Assembly: GCA_017938695.1 (NCBI GenBank)
Contig: JAGBBA010000064.1
Coordinates: 1-64,000 of the forward strand
DNA: 64,000 nucleotides
Source of the DNA: Clostridia bacterium
Lineage (GTDB): Bacteria; Bacillota; Clostridia; Christensenellales; Aristaeellaceae
Reading direction: 5' to 3'
Under the pieces are notes generated by a model. That model did not search any database. It saw only the letters and a list, made by a program, of their open reading frames with translations, and was not told where the DNA came from. Both the position numbers and the translations under genes were made by a program. Shown here in pieces: positions 34,443 through 42,849 of the stretch. Each line of letters opens with the position of its first letter. The stretch's first letter is position 1.

Positions 34443-34646
34443 AGTTTGTCGAATGAAATCTACCATATTAGTGAAAATATCAATAAAAAGTTTCGCAGCG
34501 GCGTTTTGGGGCCTGGAAGCATAAGGAAAAAGAAAGGACAAATGTGATCAGTTTCTGGGCAATAATTTGCAAAAAGGCAGGGAGGTTTCATGGCTTACAT
34601 GTCGAAATAGACAGCAGAAAAGTACGCCAAAGGAGCGAGTCATACC

Positions 34647-36038
34647 ATGATGACCATTAAGGATAACAAGGCTTCCGGCCTGCAGGTGGCCTACATCGGC
34701 GGCGGCAGCCGCGGCTGGGCCTGGGGCTTTATGGCTGACCTGGCCATGGACGAGCAGCTGTGCGGCGAGGTGCGCCTGTACGATATCGACCGCAGCGCGG
34801 CCGAGCGCAACGAGATCATCGGCAACCGGCTGAGCGAGAAGGCCGAGGTCAAGTCCAAGTGGACGTATTCCGTCAGCGATTCCCTGAAGGACGCCCTCAC
34901 CGGTGCGGATTTCGTGGTGATCTCCATCCTGCCCGGCACCTTTGAGGAAATGAAGTCCGACGTGCATCTGCCTGAGCGCGTGGGCGTGTGGCAGCCCGTG
35001 GGCGACACCGTGGGCCCCGGCGGCTTTATGCGCGCCATGCGCACCATCCCCATGTTTGTGGAGATCGGCGAGGCCATCCGCGATTATGCGCCCGACGCCT
35101 GGGTGATCAACTACACCAACCCCATGAGCCTGTGCGTGCGCACGCTGTATGAAGTGTTCCCCAAGATCAAGGCCTTCGGCTGCTGCCACGAGGTGTTCGG
35201 CACCCAGAAGCTGATGTGCCAGATGCTGGAGGACGAGTACGGCATCAAGGCCGAGCGGCATGAAATCTACACCCAGGTCACCGGCATCAACCACTTCACC
35301 TGGCTGACCCGCGCCACCTACAAGGGCATGGACCTGATGCCCCTGTATGCCAAGTATGCCGAGAAGTACGCCGACGGCTACGACAAGGGCGGCGACAACA
35401 ACTGGATGAACTCCAATTTCAACTGCGCCCAGAAGGTGAAGTTCGACCTCTTCCGCCGCTACGGCTCCATTGCCGCCGCCGGCGACCGCCATCTGGTGGA
35501 GTTCCTGCCCCCCTGGTATAACGACAGCCCCGAAACCGTGGCCAAGTGGAAGTTCAACCTGACCACCGTGGATTGGCGCATCGGCGACCTGGCCAAGCGT
35601 ATGCAGCGCAGCGACGATCTGATCGCTGGTAAGGAGGAGCTGAGCCTCTCCGGCTCCGGCGAGGAAGGCCATCTGCTGCTGAAGGCCGTGCTGGGCCTGG
35701 GCGACCTGGTGAGCAACGTCAACGTGCCCAACCGGGGCCAAATTCCCAACCTGCCCCTGGGCGCGGTGGTGGAAACCAACGCCCTCTTCGGCTATGACCG
35801 CATCGAGCCCGTGCATGCCGGGGACATCCCTGCCAACATCCTGCCCCTGGTGGCCCGGCAGATCTACAACCAGGAGAACACCCTGCGCGCCGCCATGACC
35901 TGCGACCGTAAGCTGGGCTTTACCACCTTCATGAACGATCCGCAGATGGCCAAGGTGTCCATGGAGGACGGCCAGAAGCTGTTCGACGATATGCTGGAAA
36001 ACCAGCGCAAGTACCTGCCTGCCAAGTGGTTTGAGTAA
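34647..36038 (+). CDS. Glycoside hydrolase family 4 (alpha-glucosidase/galactosidase)
   Basis: The 463-residue protein is a GH4 enzyme, which cleaves glycosides by a redox mechanism needing NAD+ and Mn2+. It shows the N-terminal nucleotide-binding strand VAYIGGGSRGWAWGF, INYTNPMSLCVRTLYE, the metal cysteine in FGCCHEVFGTQ and the metal histidine in TGINHFTWLT. Relatives act on alpha-glucosides, alpha-galactosides or glucuronides; the exact specificity is not clear. It lies alone between the polysaccharide operon and a terminator, divergent from the former. AAAGGAG stands eleven bases before the first of two ATG codons. Confidence 0.92.
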   Translation: MMTIKDNKASGLQVAYIGGGSRGWAWGFMADLAMDEQLCGEVRLYDIDRSAAERNEIIGNRLSEKAEVKSKWTYSVSDSLKDALTGADFVVISILPGTFEEMKSDVHLPERVGVWQPVGDTVGPGGFMRAMRTIPMFVEIGEAIRDYAPDAWVINYTNPMSLCVRTLYEVFPKIKAFGCCHEVFGTQKLMCQMLEDEYGIKAERHEIYTQVTGINHFTWLTRATYKGMDLMPLYAKYAEKYADGYDKGGDNNWMNSNFNCAQKVKFDLFRRYGSIAAAGDRHLVEFLPPWYNDSPETVAKWKFNLTTVDWRIGDLAKRMQRSDDLIAGKEELSLSGSGEEGHLLLKAVLGLGDLVSNVNVPNRGQIPNLPLGAVVETNALFGYDRIEPVHAGDIPANILPLVARQIYNQENTLRAAMTCDRKLGFTTFMNDPQMAKVSMEDGQKLFDDMLENQRKYLPAKWFE

Positions 36039-36049
36039 GGCAGCAAGCA

Positions 36050-36084
36050 AAAAGGAACGGAAGCGATTCGCTTCCGTTCCTTTT
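36050..36084. terminator. Bidirectional terminator between GH4 and sulfatase-like genes
   Basis: A perfect 16-bp stem (36050-36065 with 36069-36084) with A- and T-rich ends separates two convergent genes. Confidence 0.92.
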
Positions 36085-36091
36085 CTTTGTA

Positions 36092-37831
36092 TTACTGGGC
36101 ATTCAGCCATTCCTCGAAGGATTTTTCAGATACATTCGCCATGGAGAATTCCACGTCCCACCAGTTGCCGGTGGGCTGGTAGCTGGCCAACTCCTGAGCG
36201 TCGCCGTTCACCAGGTATTCACGCAGGGCGATCTCGCCATCCTCGTCGGAGAACAGGGCGGTGTAGCAGTAGGTGCGCTGACGGGCCTCGCCTTCGGGAA
36301 TGTCCAGCAGGGTGCGGCCGTAGGCGGCAGCGTCGATGCCCAGGCCCTGCAGATAGGTGGCAGGCAGGTCCTCGTGGCATACGGGGGCGTTGGAAATGGC
36401 CAGGGGTGCATCGGCAGCACCGGCGGGTTTGACCATCATCAGAGGTGCGGCGGCCTGGGGGAGATCCAGGCTGTCGCCGCCGCCGGAGTAGCCGTGGTCA
36501 GCGGTGATGACGATGGTGCTCTGGTCGTAAATGCCCAGGGCTTTCATCTGCTGCACATACTCGGCTACCATCCGCAGGGAGCCGCACATGGCGTCGGTGC
36601 GCTGGGGGGTGTAGTCGTACACGAAGTCCAGGTTGGCGTCCCAGCAGTAGCCGGGGTGGTTGCCCCACAGGTGGTAGAAGCGGAAGGCCTTCTTGTAATT
36701 GTCCGTGGCGGTCAGGGTCTGGTCTGCCAGCTCGTAGTAGAAGTCGCAGTCCAGGTTGCTGAAGTAGGTTTCCTCCAGGGTCATGGACTCTGCGCCGATG
36801 TCGAAGGGATCGTACTCGTACTCCTCCTTCAGCGCATAGGGGGCCAGCTTGTACAGGGAAATGGTGCCCATGCCCTGCACCAGGCCGGGCAGGCTCAGGT
36901 TTTCCAGCTGGTTATAGGCATAAGCGGTGCTGTTGGCGATGATATCGCTGGCGGCGTTGCCGATCATGCCGATATCCTCGGTATAGATGCGCACGTCCGT
37001 CCCGGCGGCGTGCATGTCCCGCAGGAGGGTGCCGTTGGTAAAGGCACGGTCCACATACAGGGCGGGGTCTTCGTTGAAATAGAAGCGTTCGCCGGTGAGC
37101 ATGTAGGTCAGGGAGGGGAAGGTGCGGCTGTAAGCACTGGTGGCGTTGGGGAAGTAAGTGAAGCCGGAAAGCTCGCTGTGCAGCTCGGGGTACTGGGCCA
37201 GGGTGTCGTTCACGATGCTCACGTCGCTGGTATCCAGGATGAACACCACCACGTTTTCGCCCTTGGAAAGCTCAAACTGGCCGTTGCCGGTGAGGAAGGT
37301 TTCCAGCTGGCCGCCGGAAAGGTCGCTGGTGAAGATCAGCGTTACCAGGGCCAGGGCCTGGATGCCCGTCAGCGCGGCGGAAACATAGCGCAGCACGTTG
37401 TGGGCCAGCTGTTCCTTCTTTTTGAGCAGCAGCACGATGGTCGCCGCCAGCACCGCCAGCAGGATCGCGCCCCAGATCACCAGGTTCACGGTGATCTGCC
37501 CGGGGGTGATGTTCATTTCCTCGCCCGTGAGGGTCACCATGCCGCCGTTGAGGAACATGCTCTGCACATAGCAGCCAAGGCCCAGACCAGCGGTGAGGGC
37601 ATTCAGCAGCAGGGACACCTTGCGGGGAAGGAGCATCTCCACGGCGGTGAGCAGCAGCGCGGCCAGAAGGGTCGCGGCCAGCATGATCCACCACACATGC
37701 TCAAAGGGCATGACGAAGGAGCTCAAATTGCCCACGTACACTTCCATGGGGGCAAAATAGAGCACCGTGCCTGCCAGAAACAGGTTGCACAACAGGGCTG
37801 TCAGCAGCTTGGCTTTCCAGGGATGCTTCAT
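36092..37831 (-). CDS. LTA-synthase-like membrane sulfatase/phosphatase-superfamily protein
   Basis: The 579-residue protein has about five N-terminal membrane helices (residues 8-175) and an extracellular alkaline-phosphatase-superfamily domain. NVVVFILDTSDVS gives a metal Asp/Thr start, TSAYSRTFPSLTYMLTGE offers a candidate nucleophile Thr, and VITADHGYSGGG gives the C-terminal metal Asp/His pair. This is the plan of LtaS and phosphoglycerol transferases, which use phosphatidylglycerol outside the cell, but the LtaS-specific motifs are not conserved. It is the last gene of an operon with the YidC/CDP-glycerol-transferase fusion, so a role in a glycerol-phosphate surface polymer is likely. 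Confidence 0.85.
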   Translation of the reverse strand: MKHPWKAKLLTALLCNLFLAGTVLYFAPMEVYVGNLSSFVMPFEHVWWIMLAATLLAALLLTAVEMLLPRKVSLLLNALTAGLGLGCYVQSMFLNGGMVTLTGEEMNITPGQITVNLVIWGAILLAVLAATIVLLLKKKEQLAHNVLRYVSAALTGIQALALVTLIFTSDLSGGQLETFLTGNGQFELSKGENVVVFILDTSDVSIVNDTLAQYPELHSELSGFTYFPNATSAYSRTFPSLTYMLTGERFYFNEDPALYVDRAFTNGTLLRDMHAAGTDVRIYTEDIGMIGNAASDIIANSTAYAYNQLENLSLPGLVQGMGTISLYKLAPYALKEEYEYDPFDIGAESMTLEETYFSNLDCDFYYELADQTLTATDNYKKAFRFYHLWGNHPGYCWDANLDFVYDYTPQRTDAMCGSLRMVAEYVQQMKALGIYDQSTIVITADHGYSGGGDSLDLPQAAAPLMMVKPAGAADAPLAISNAPVCHEDLPATYLQGLGIDAAAYGRTLLDIPEGEARQRTYCYTALFSDEDGEIALREYLVNGDAQELASYQPTGNWWDVEFSMANVSEKSFEEWLNAQ

Positions 37832-37832
37832 C

Positions 37833-38105
37833 TTAGGCCTCCTGGTCGTCCTTGACGATCACGTCTTCTTCAACTTCCTTGTTCTTGTCCAGGTTGATAC
37901 CCATCTTCTCGTTCAGGCGTTTCTTGGCGCGGCGCCAGTAGATCACCACAAAGGAGCCCACGGCCACGGCGATACCGGCGATGGCCTGGATGAGATAGGT
38001 GGTGGTGGAGGGATCGATGTAGGCGTAGGCCACGGTGGGGAAGAAAGCGTTCTTGTAGGCGATCAGGGCCAGCACCAGGCCCAGGAACTTCATGGTCTTT
38101 TTCAT
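37833..38105 (-). CDS. Small conserved membrane protein (YIDPSTTTYLIQ type)
   Basis: The 90-residue protein has two membrane helices (about 6-28 and 36-56) joined by AYIDPSTTTYLIQAIAG, then a charged cytoplasmic tail (RRAKKRLNEKMG ... EEDVIVKDDQEA). I recall similar short proteins beside sulfatase- and LtaS-like genes in Clostridia, but no function is assigned. It lies one base from the sulfatase start and 12 bases after the fusion gene, so all three are made together. The first helix could be a signal peptide. Confidence 0.8.
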   Translation of the reverse strand: MKKTMKFLGLVLALIAYKNAFFPTVAYAYIDPSTTTYLIQAIAGIAVAVGSFVVIYWRRAKKRLNEKMGINLDKNKEVEEDVIVKDDQEA

Positions 38106-38117
38106 GGTGTATTCTCC

Positions 38118-40211
38118 TTACTTTTTCTTGGTCAGACGGCTGATGATATAGTCAGCGGCGGTCTTGCCGCAGGAACCCAGGTTGAAGATGTTTTCGGTGC
38201 GCACCTGCTTGATCTGCTCGCTCCAGCGGCCGGGGTTATCCAGCATATCCCGGGCCAGGTCGGCGGCGCGGGCGACCTCGTCCTTGTTCAGGGACTGGCC
38301 GATCTTGTCGCGCAGGGAAATTTCGAGGGGCGTGATGCCGATCTTCTCCCAGTTGGGGTTGGGGGCCTTGACCTTGGTGTTGATGAACAGCGTGGGCCGC
38401 AGCGTGGAGTAGGAATACTCGTAGGCGATGCCCGACCAGTCGGTGATCATCAGATCGCTGCGCCAGATGGAGGTGCTGTCGGAGAAGTCGGTTTCGAACA
38501 CCAGGCCTTCGCCGGTCTTCTGCTCCCAGCGGGCCATGAGGGCCTCCATCCGGGGCCAGTAGCGTTTCACATACTCGGGATGGGGGCGAACCACCAGCTG
38601 GTATTCGTCGCACAAAAGGGTCTCGATCAGTTCATCAATGACGGAATCCAGGATGTTGTCCTCCTGCCAGGAGGGGGCGATCAGCACACGCTTGCGGGGC
38701 TGCTGGGGAAGGTCGCTGCTTTCGTAGCCAGCCACCAGGTCGTCCATCAGGCAGTAGCCGCAGGGCACCAGGGTCTTTTCGGGGGTGCCGTACACCTTCT
38801 CGGTGGCGCGGATTTCCTCCATCTGCTGGGGGCCGACGCAGAATACCGTGTCGAAGTGGTCCAGCGCGCCCTCCCGGAAGCCCATGTGGATGCTCATGGC
38901 GTCGTGGGGGGTGTAGATGTACTCCACATCCTTGCGCATTTTGCTGCGCTTGATCTGGTACTTCTCTAGGTCGGGGGTGGTCATCACCACCAGGTCGGCG
39001 TCCAGCTTCATCATCAGGGTGATGATCTTGCGCGGGCCGATGTAGTAGGGCACGATGCGGGGCTCCTTCTCCGCCAGGGCGAAGATCTGATCCTCCGGGT
39101 CGTTGGTGACGTAGTGGATCTTCATGTTGGTGCGGCGGAGAAGCTGCTCCACAATGTCCTTGTAGTACTTCCAGAAGCCGCTCTTTTCAGAGTAGAACAC
39201 CACATGCTTGTTCAGCACCGAGAAGAACCGCTTGTAGTCCTGCTTTTCACGCTTGGCGTTGGGGTCCTTGCTGAACAGTCCGCCGCTCTTTTTGCCGCCG
39301 GCCAGGTTTTCCATTTCCTCCAGGGCAGCGCGGCTCTTTTCCAGCTCGGCATAGTCCACAAACTTCTTGGGGTCGATGGCCATGTTCAGCAGGTACATCT
39401 GCACGATGGAAATCAGGTTGCTGGCGATCCAGTACAGGCCGATGCCGGCCGGTACGAAGAAGCCCAGGTACAGCGACAGACCCACGGAAATGGCCATGGT
39501 GCCGTATTTATTCACCTTGCCCTGCTCGGCCTGCAGCACCTGGTCGTGGTTCTGGGTCACGCACATGATCCACGCGCTCAGCGCGGCCAGCACGGGCACG
39601 ATCAGCGTGATGCCCAGCGTTTCCGAGGGGATCCAGCTCAGGTCAAGGCCCAGGAAGTTCATCTGGAAGGCCTGCAGCTGCGCCACGATGGCAGGCATAT
39701 CGCCGCCCTCCAGGGCCAGGAAGGCATCCTGGTAAGCCGGGTTCTTGACGGCGTTCACCACCGTCATCTGGATGGAGGAGGACAAAACGTCCGCGCCGGT
39801 GAGCTCGCCCGTCAGGGCCACCATGGCGGCGGAAAGCTCTTCCGGCAGGCAGAGGATGTAGCGCAGGGGGTTGTAGATCACTTCCACCAGGCCCAGCAGG
39901 ATCACCACCTGCACCAGCAGGGGGATCACGCTGGCCAGGGCGTTGTATTTGTATTTCTTATAGATGTCGGCCTGCTTTTCGGCAATGGTATCCAGATCGC
40001 CGAAGTGGTTCACCTTCAGCCAGTTGATCTCCGGCTGCATCTTCACCAGCTTGATGCCGTTTTTCTGCACCCAGATGGAAATGGGCAGCAGAACGACCTT
40101 CGACAAAAGCACAAACAGCAGTATGGCCAGGCCGTAATTCTGCGTCAGCATATAGCAGGGGCGGATCACATACCCCAGCAGCTGACCGATCAGTCCAACG
40201 ATGGTATCCAA
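38118..40211 (-). CDS. YidC/Oxa1 insertase fused to a CDP-glycerol phosphotransferase domain
   Basis: Residues 1-280 form a YidC-type insertase: five membrane helices, LAILLFVLLSKVVLLPISIW with Lys38 at the usual Arg position, a cytoplasmic hairpin (56-95) and FFVPAGIGLYWIASNLISIV. Residues 330-690 resemble TagB/TagF-type CDP-glycerol glycerophosphotransferases: YIYTPHDA (H436), RPHPEY (542-547) and TDWSGIAYEYSY (590-601). The polypeptide of 697 residues has no break. TTG is the start, with GAGGTGAG just upstream. The fusion suggests that polymer synthesis is tethered at, or coordinated with, a membrane insertase. Whether the YidC half inserts proteins is unknown. Confidence 0.88.
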   Translation of the reverse strand: MDTIVGLIGQLLGYVIRPCYMLTQNYGLAILLFVLLSKVVLLPISIWVQKNGIKLVKMQPEINWLKVNHFGDLDTIAEKQADIYKKYKYNALASVIPLLVQVVILLGLVEVIYNPLRYILCLPEELSAAMVALTGELTGADVLSSSIQMTVVNAVKNPAYQDAFLALEGGDMPAIVAQLQAFQMNFLGLDLSWIPSETLGITLIVPVLAALSAWIMCVTQNHDQVLQAEQGKVNKYGTMAISVGLSLYLGFFVPAGIGLYWIASNLISIVQMYLLNMAIDPKKFVDYAELEKSRAALEEMENLAGGKKSGGLFSKDPNAKREKQDYKRFFSVLNKHVVFYSEKSGFWKYYKDIVEQLLRRTNMKIHYVTNDPEDQIFALAEKEPRIVPYYIGPRKIITLMMKLDADLVVMTTPDLEKYQIKRSKMRKDVEYIYTPHDAMSIHMGFREGALDHFDTVFCVGPQQMEEIRATEKVYGTPEKTLVPCGYCLMDDLVAGYESSDLPQQPRKRVLIAPSWQEDNILDSVIDELIETLLCDEYQLVVRPHPEYVKRYWPRMEALMARWEQKTGEGLVFETDFSDSTSIWRSDLMITDWSGIAYEYSYSTLRPTLFINTKVKAPNPNWEKIGITPLEISLRDKIGQSLNKDEVARAADLARDMLDNPGRWSEQIKQVRTENIFNLGSCGKTAADYIISRLTKKK

Positions 40212-40256
40212 CGTCTTCTCACCTCGTGATGGTTGTGTGCATATGGACTAAATTTT

Positions 40257-40286
40257 ATTTTATCACTGTATGTTATGCCTTGTCAA
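40257..40286 (-). promoter_or_regulatory. Promoter of the YidC-fusion operon
   Basis: On the minus strand TTGACA (40286-40281), an 18-base spacer and TAAAAT (40262-40257) stand 46 bases before the start. Confidence 0.75.
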
Positions 40287-40299
40287 ATCGCCCTCCTGC

Positions 40300-40329
40300 T
40301 TGCAGTCTTTTGTCCTTTCGTGGTACAAT
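40300..40329 (+). promoter_or_regulatory. Promoter of the ABC exporter gene
   Basis: TTGCAG (40300-40305), an 18-base spacer and TACAAT (40324-40329) precede the start at 40361. Confidence 0.6.
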
Positions 40330-40360
40330 ATTCCGGATCGAAAACTGTGGAGGAAAACCC

Positions 40361-42112
40361 ATGAAAACCTCAACCCTGATCAAAAGATTCCTTCCTTATT
40401 TTAAGCGGTACAAGGGCACCGTGGCCTTCGACCTGATGTGCGCCGCGCTGACCACCGTGTGCGAATTGGTGCTGCCGCTGATCGTCAGCGAGATCACCGA
40501 CAGGGCCACCATCGACCCGGCCTCCCTCACGGTGAAGTTCGTGCTCACTATGGGCGGGGTGTATCTGCTCCTGCGCGTGGTGGACGCGGCGGCCAATTAT
40601 TTCATGCAGTCCGTGGGCCACATCATGGGCTCCAAGATGGAAACGGATATGCGCCGCGACCTGTTCCACCACCTGCAGCAGCTGTCCTTCGGCTATTACA
40701 GCGAAACCAAGGTGGGCCAAATCATGGCGCGCATCACCTCCGACCTGTTCCAGGTGACGGAGTTCGCCCACCACTGCCCGGAGGAGTTCTTCATCGCGGG
40801 CATCAAGATCATCGTCAGCTTTGTGGTGCTGTGCGGCATGAACATTCCCCTGACGCTGCTGGTGTTCGCGGTGCTGCCCTTCATGCTGGCGGCGGCCTTC
40901 CATTTCAACCGCAAGATGCGCCGGGTGATGCTGGCCCGCAACAAGCAGGTGGGCGAGATTAACGCCCAGGTGGAGGACAGCCTGCTGGGCATCCGCGTGG
41001 TGAAGAGCTTCGCCAACGAGGGCATCGAAGAAGAAAAGTTCCGCCAGGGCAACCAGCGTTTCCTGGAGTTGAAGGCGGAGTCCTACAAGGTGATGGCCCA
41101 GTTCGGCACCTCCAACCGCATCTGCGACGGCCTGATGTACATCATTATCGTCATGGCGGGCGCGATCCTCATCGGCAAGGGCAAATTGAGCATTGCGGAC
41201 TTCACGGCCTATCTGCTCTATGCCACGGTGCTGCTGAACTCCATCCGCCGCATTGTGGAGTTCACCGAGCAGTTCCAGCAGGGCATGACGGGCATTGAGC
41301 GTTTCTTTGAGATCCTGGACGCCCCGGAGGATATCCAGGACAAGCCTGGTGCCAAGGAAATGAAGGACGTCAAGGGCGCGGTGACCTTCGACAACGTGTC
41401 CTTCCATTATGCCGACGATAACACCGAGGTGCTCCACCGCCTGAACCTGACGGTGCAGCCCGGGCAGTCCATTGCCCTGGTGGGTCCCTCCGGCGCAGGC
41501 AAAACCACCCTGTGCAACCTGATTCCCCGGTTCTACGATGTGACCGGCGGCCGCATCCTCATCGACGGGCAGGACATCCGGGACTTTACCCAGCAGAGCC
41601 TGCGCCAGTCCATCGGCATGGTGCAGCAGGAGGTCTACCTGTTTGCCGGAACCGTGTTTGAGAACATCGTCTACGGCAAGCCCGGCGCGACCCTGGAGCA
41701 GGTGCAGGAGGCCGCCAAGATGGCCGGCGCGCACGAGTTCATCATGGCCCTGCCCAATGGCTACGACACCTATGTGGGCGAGCGCGGTGTGCGCCTCTCC
41801 GGCGGCCAGAAGCAGCGCATTTCCATTGCCCGTGTGTTCCTGAAGAATCCGCCCATCCTGATCCTGGACGAGGCCACCTCCGCCTTGGATAACGAGAGCG
41901 AACACCTGGTGCAACAGTCCCTGGAAAAGCTGGCCCGCGGCCGCACGGTGTTCACCATCGCCCACCGCTTGACCACCATCAAGGGCGCGGATACCATATG
42001 GGTGCTGACCGAGAACGGCGTGGAGGAAAGCGGCAGCCACACAGAACTGATGAACAAGGGCGGCCTGTATGCCCATTTGTATGCGATGTATACCAGTGAA
42101 CAAAAGCTATGA
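40361..42112 (+). CDS. ABC transporter, fused permease and ATPase (ABCB-like exporter)
   Basis: The 583-residue half-transporter has six membrane helices in residues 15-310 and an ATPase domain from about 340. Motifs are Walker A GPSGAGKTTLC, signature LSGGQKQRISIAR, Walker B ILILDEATSALD and the H-loop FTIAHRLTT. As one subunit it would form a homodimer exporting lipids, peptides or drugs. The ATG at 40361 follows TGGAGG; the frame is open upstream to 40226 without a ribosome site. It overlaps the DUF559 gene by four bases. Confidence 0.93.
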   Translation: MKTSTLIKRFLPYFKRYKGTVAFDLMCAALTTVCELVLPLIVSEITDRATIDPASLTVKFVLTMGGVYLLLRVVDAAANYFMQSVGHIMGSKMETDMRRDLFHHLQQLSFGYYSETKVGQIMARITSDLFQVTEFAHHCPEEFFIAGIKIIVSFVVLCGMNIPLTLLVFAVLPFMLAAAFHFNRKMRRVMLARNKQVGEINAQVEDSLLGIRVVKSFANEGIEEEKFRQGNQRFLELKAESYKVMAQFGTSNRICDGLMYIIIVMAGAILIGKGKLSIADFTAYLLYATVLLNSIRRIVEFTEQFQQGMTGIERFFEILDAPEDIQDKPGAKEMKDVKGAVTFDNVSFHYADDNTEVLHRLNLTVQPGQSIALVGPSGAGKTTLCNLIPRFYDVTGGRILIDGQDIRDFTQQSLRQSIGMVQQEVYLFAGTVFENIVYGKPGATLEQVQEAAKMAGAHEFIMALPNGYDTYVGERGVRLSGGQKQRISIARVFLKNPPILILDEATSALDNESEHLVQQSLEKLARGRTVFTIAHRLTTIKGADTIWVLTENGVEESGSHTELMNKGGLYAHLYAMYTSEQKL

Positions 42113-42585
42113 ACCAGCGGAAGAATGAACGGCTGACGTCCAATGCGCAGAAACTGCGGCGTGCTATGACCAGGGAAGAACGCCGTTTGTGGTATGAATG
42201 TCTGAAACAGCTTCCTGTAACGGTGAACAGGCAAAAGGTGATAGGACATTATATTGTCGATTTCTACTGTGCATCAGCAAAGCTGGTGATTGAGCTGGAT
42301 GGTTCTCAGCATTATCAGGAGGAAGCACGGCAGGCCGATTGTCAGAGAGATGCGTATCTGAACGGACTTGGGCTGCAAGTTTTACGCTATACCAACAGAG
42401 ATGTGAACCAGCAGTTTCAGCAAGTGTGCGAGGATATATACAGGCAAATAATGCAGCGTACCACCTCATCAGTCGCTGCGGCGACAGCTTCCCCTCAAGG
42501 GGAAGCCAAGGAGAGCCGAAGCTTGACCGGGCACCCTGAGAGGTGCGTAAACCAGTTGGGTTGCGCACGAAAGCCTTCCCCTTGA
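42109..42585 (+). CDS. DUF559 endonuclease-like protein, 3' end supplied by a repeat element
   Basis: The first ~118 residues are a DUF559 domain (Vsr-related, PD-(D/E)XK fold): LTSNAQKLRRAMTREERRLW, VTVNRQKVIGHYIVDFYC, KLVIELDGSQHY (active-site E, D) and VLRYTNRDV. The last ~40 residues (from SSVAAATASP) are encoded inside the 156-bp repeat that starts at 42461, so the original stop was probably lost when the element inserted. The start overlaps the ABC gene stop (ATGA). DUF559 proteins are common small nucleases of unknown role. Confidence 0.85.
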   Translation: MNQRKNERLTSNAQKLRRAMTREERRLWYECLKQLPVTVNRQKVIGHYIVDFYCASAKLVIELDGSQHYQEEARQADCQRDAYLNGLGLQVLRYTNRDVNQQFQQVCEDIYRQIMQRTTSSVAAATASPQGEAKESRSLTGHPERCVNQLGCARKPSP

Positions 42586-42616
42586 GGGGAAGGTGCCCGA
42601 AGGGCGGATGAGGTGG
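42461..42616. mobile_element. Palindromic MITE-like element, copy 1
   Basis: 156 bp bounded by CCACCTCATC and GATGAGGTGG inverted ends. Inside are the inverted segments CTTCCCCTCAAGGGGAAG and its near-complement. No transposase is encoded. It overlaps the end of the DUF559 gene. Such elements are abundant in gut Clostridia and often create spurious reading frames. Confidence 0.82.
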
Positions 42617-42653
42617 ATGTGCGAGGAAAAGACGAGAAGGCAAAAGCAGCGTA

Positions 42654-42809
42654 CCACCTCATCAGTCGCTGCGGCGACAGCTTCCCCTCAAGGGGAAGCC
42701 AAGGCGAGCCGGAGCTTGACCGAGCATCCCGACAGGTGTGCAGACCAGCCGGGTTGAGCACGAAAGCCTTCCCCTTGAGGGGAAGGTGCCCGAAGGGCGG
42801 ATGAGGTGG
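42654..42809. mobile_element. Palindromic MITE-like element, copy 2
   Basis: A second 156-bp copy in the same orientation, with the same terminal inverted repeats, 37 bp after copy 1. Both copies are preceded by GCAGCGTA, which may be part of the element or a duplicated site. The 42586-42849 gap holds nothing else. Confidence 0.82.
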
Positions 42810-42849
42810 ACGCAACGAAATCAACCAATATCAACAGGGAGGAATCACC

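Noticed and set aside
42586-42849. Short frames with peptides such as SRCGDSFPSRGSQGEP
   Set aside because: They lie within or between the two palindromic elements and are repeat-derived.
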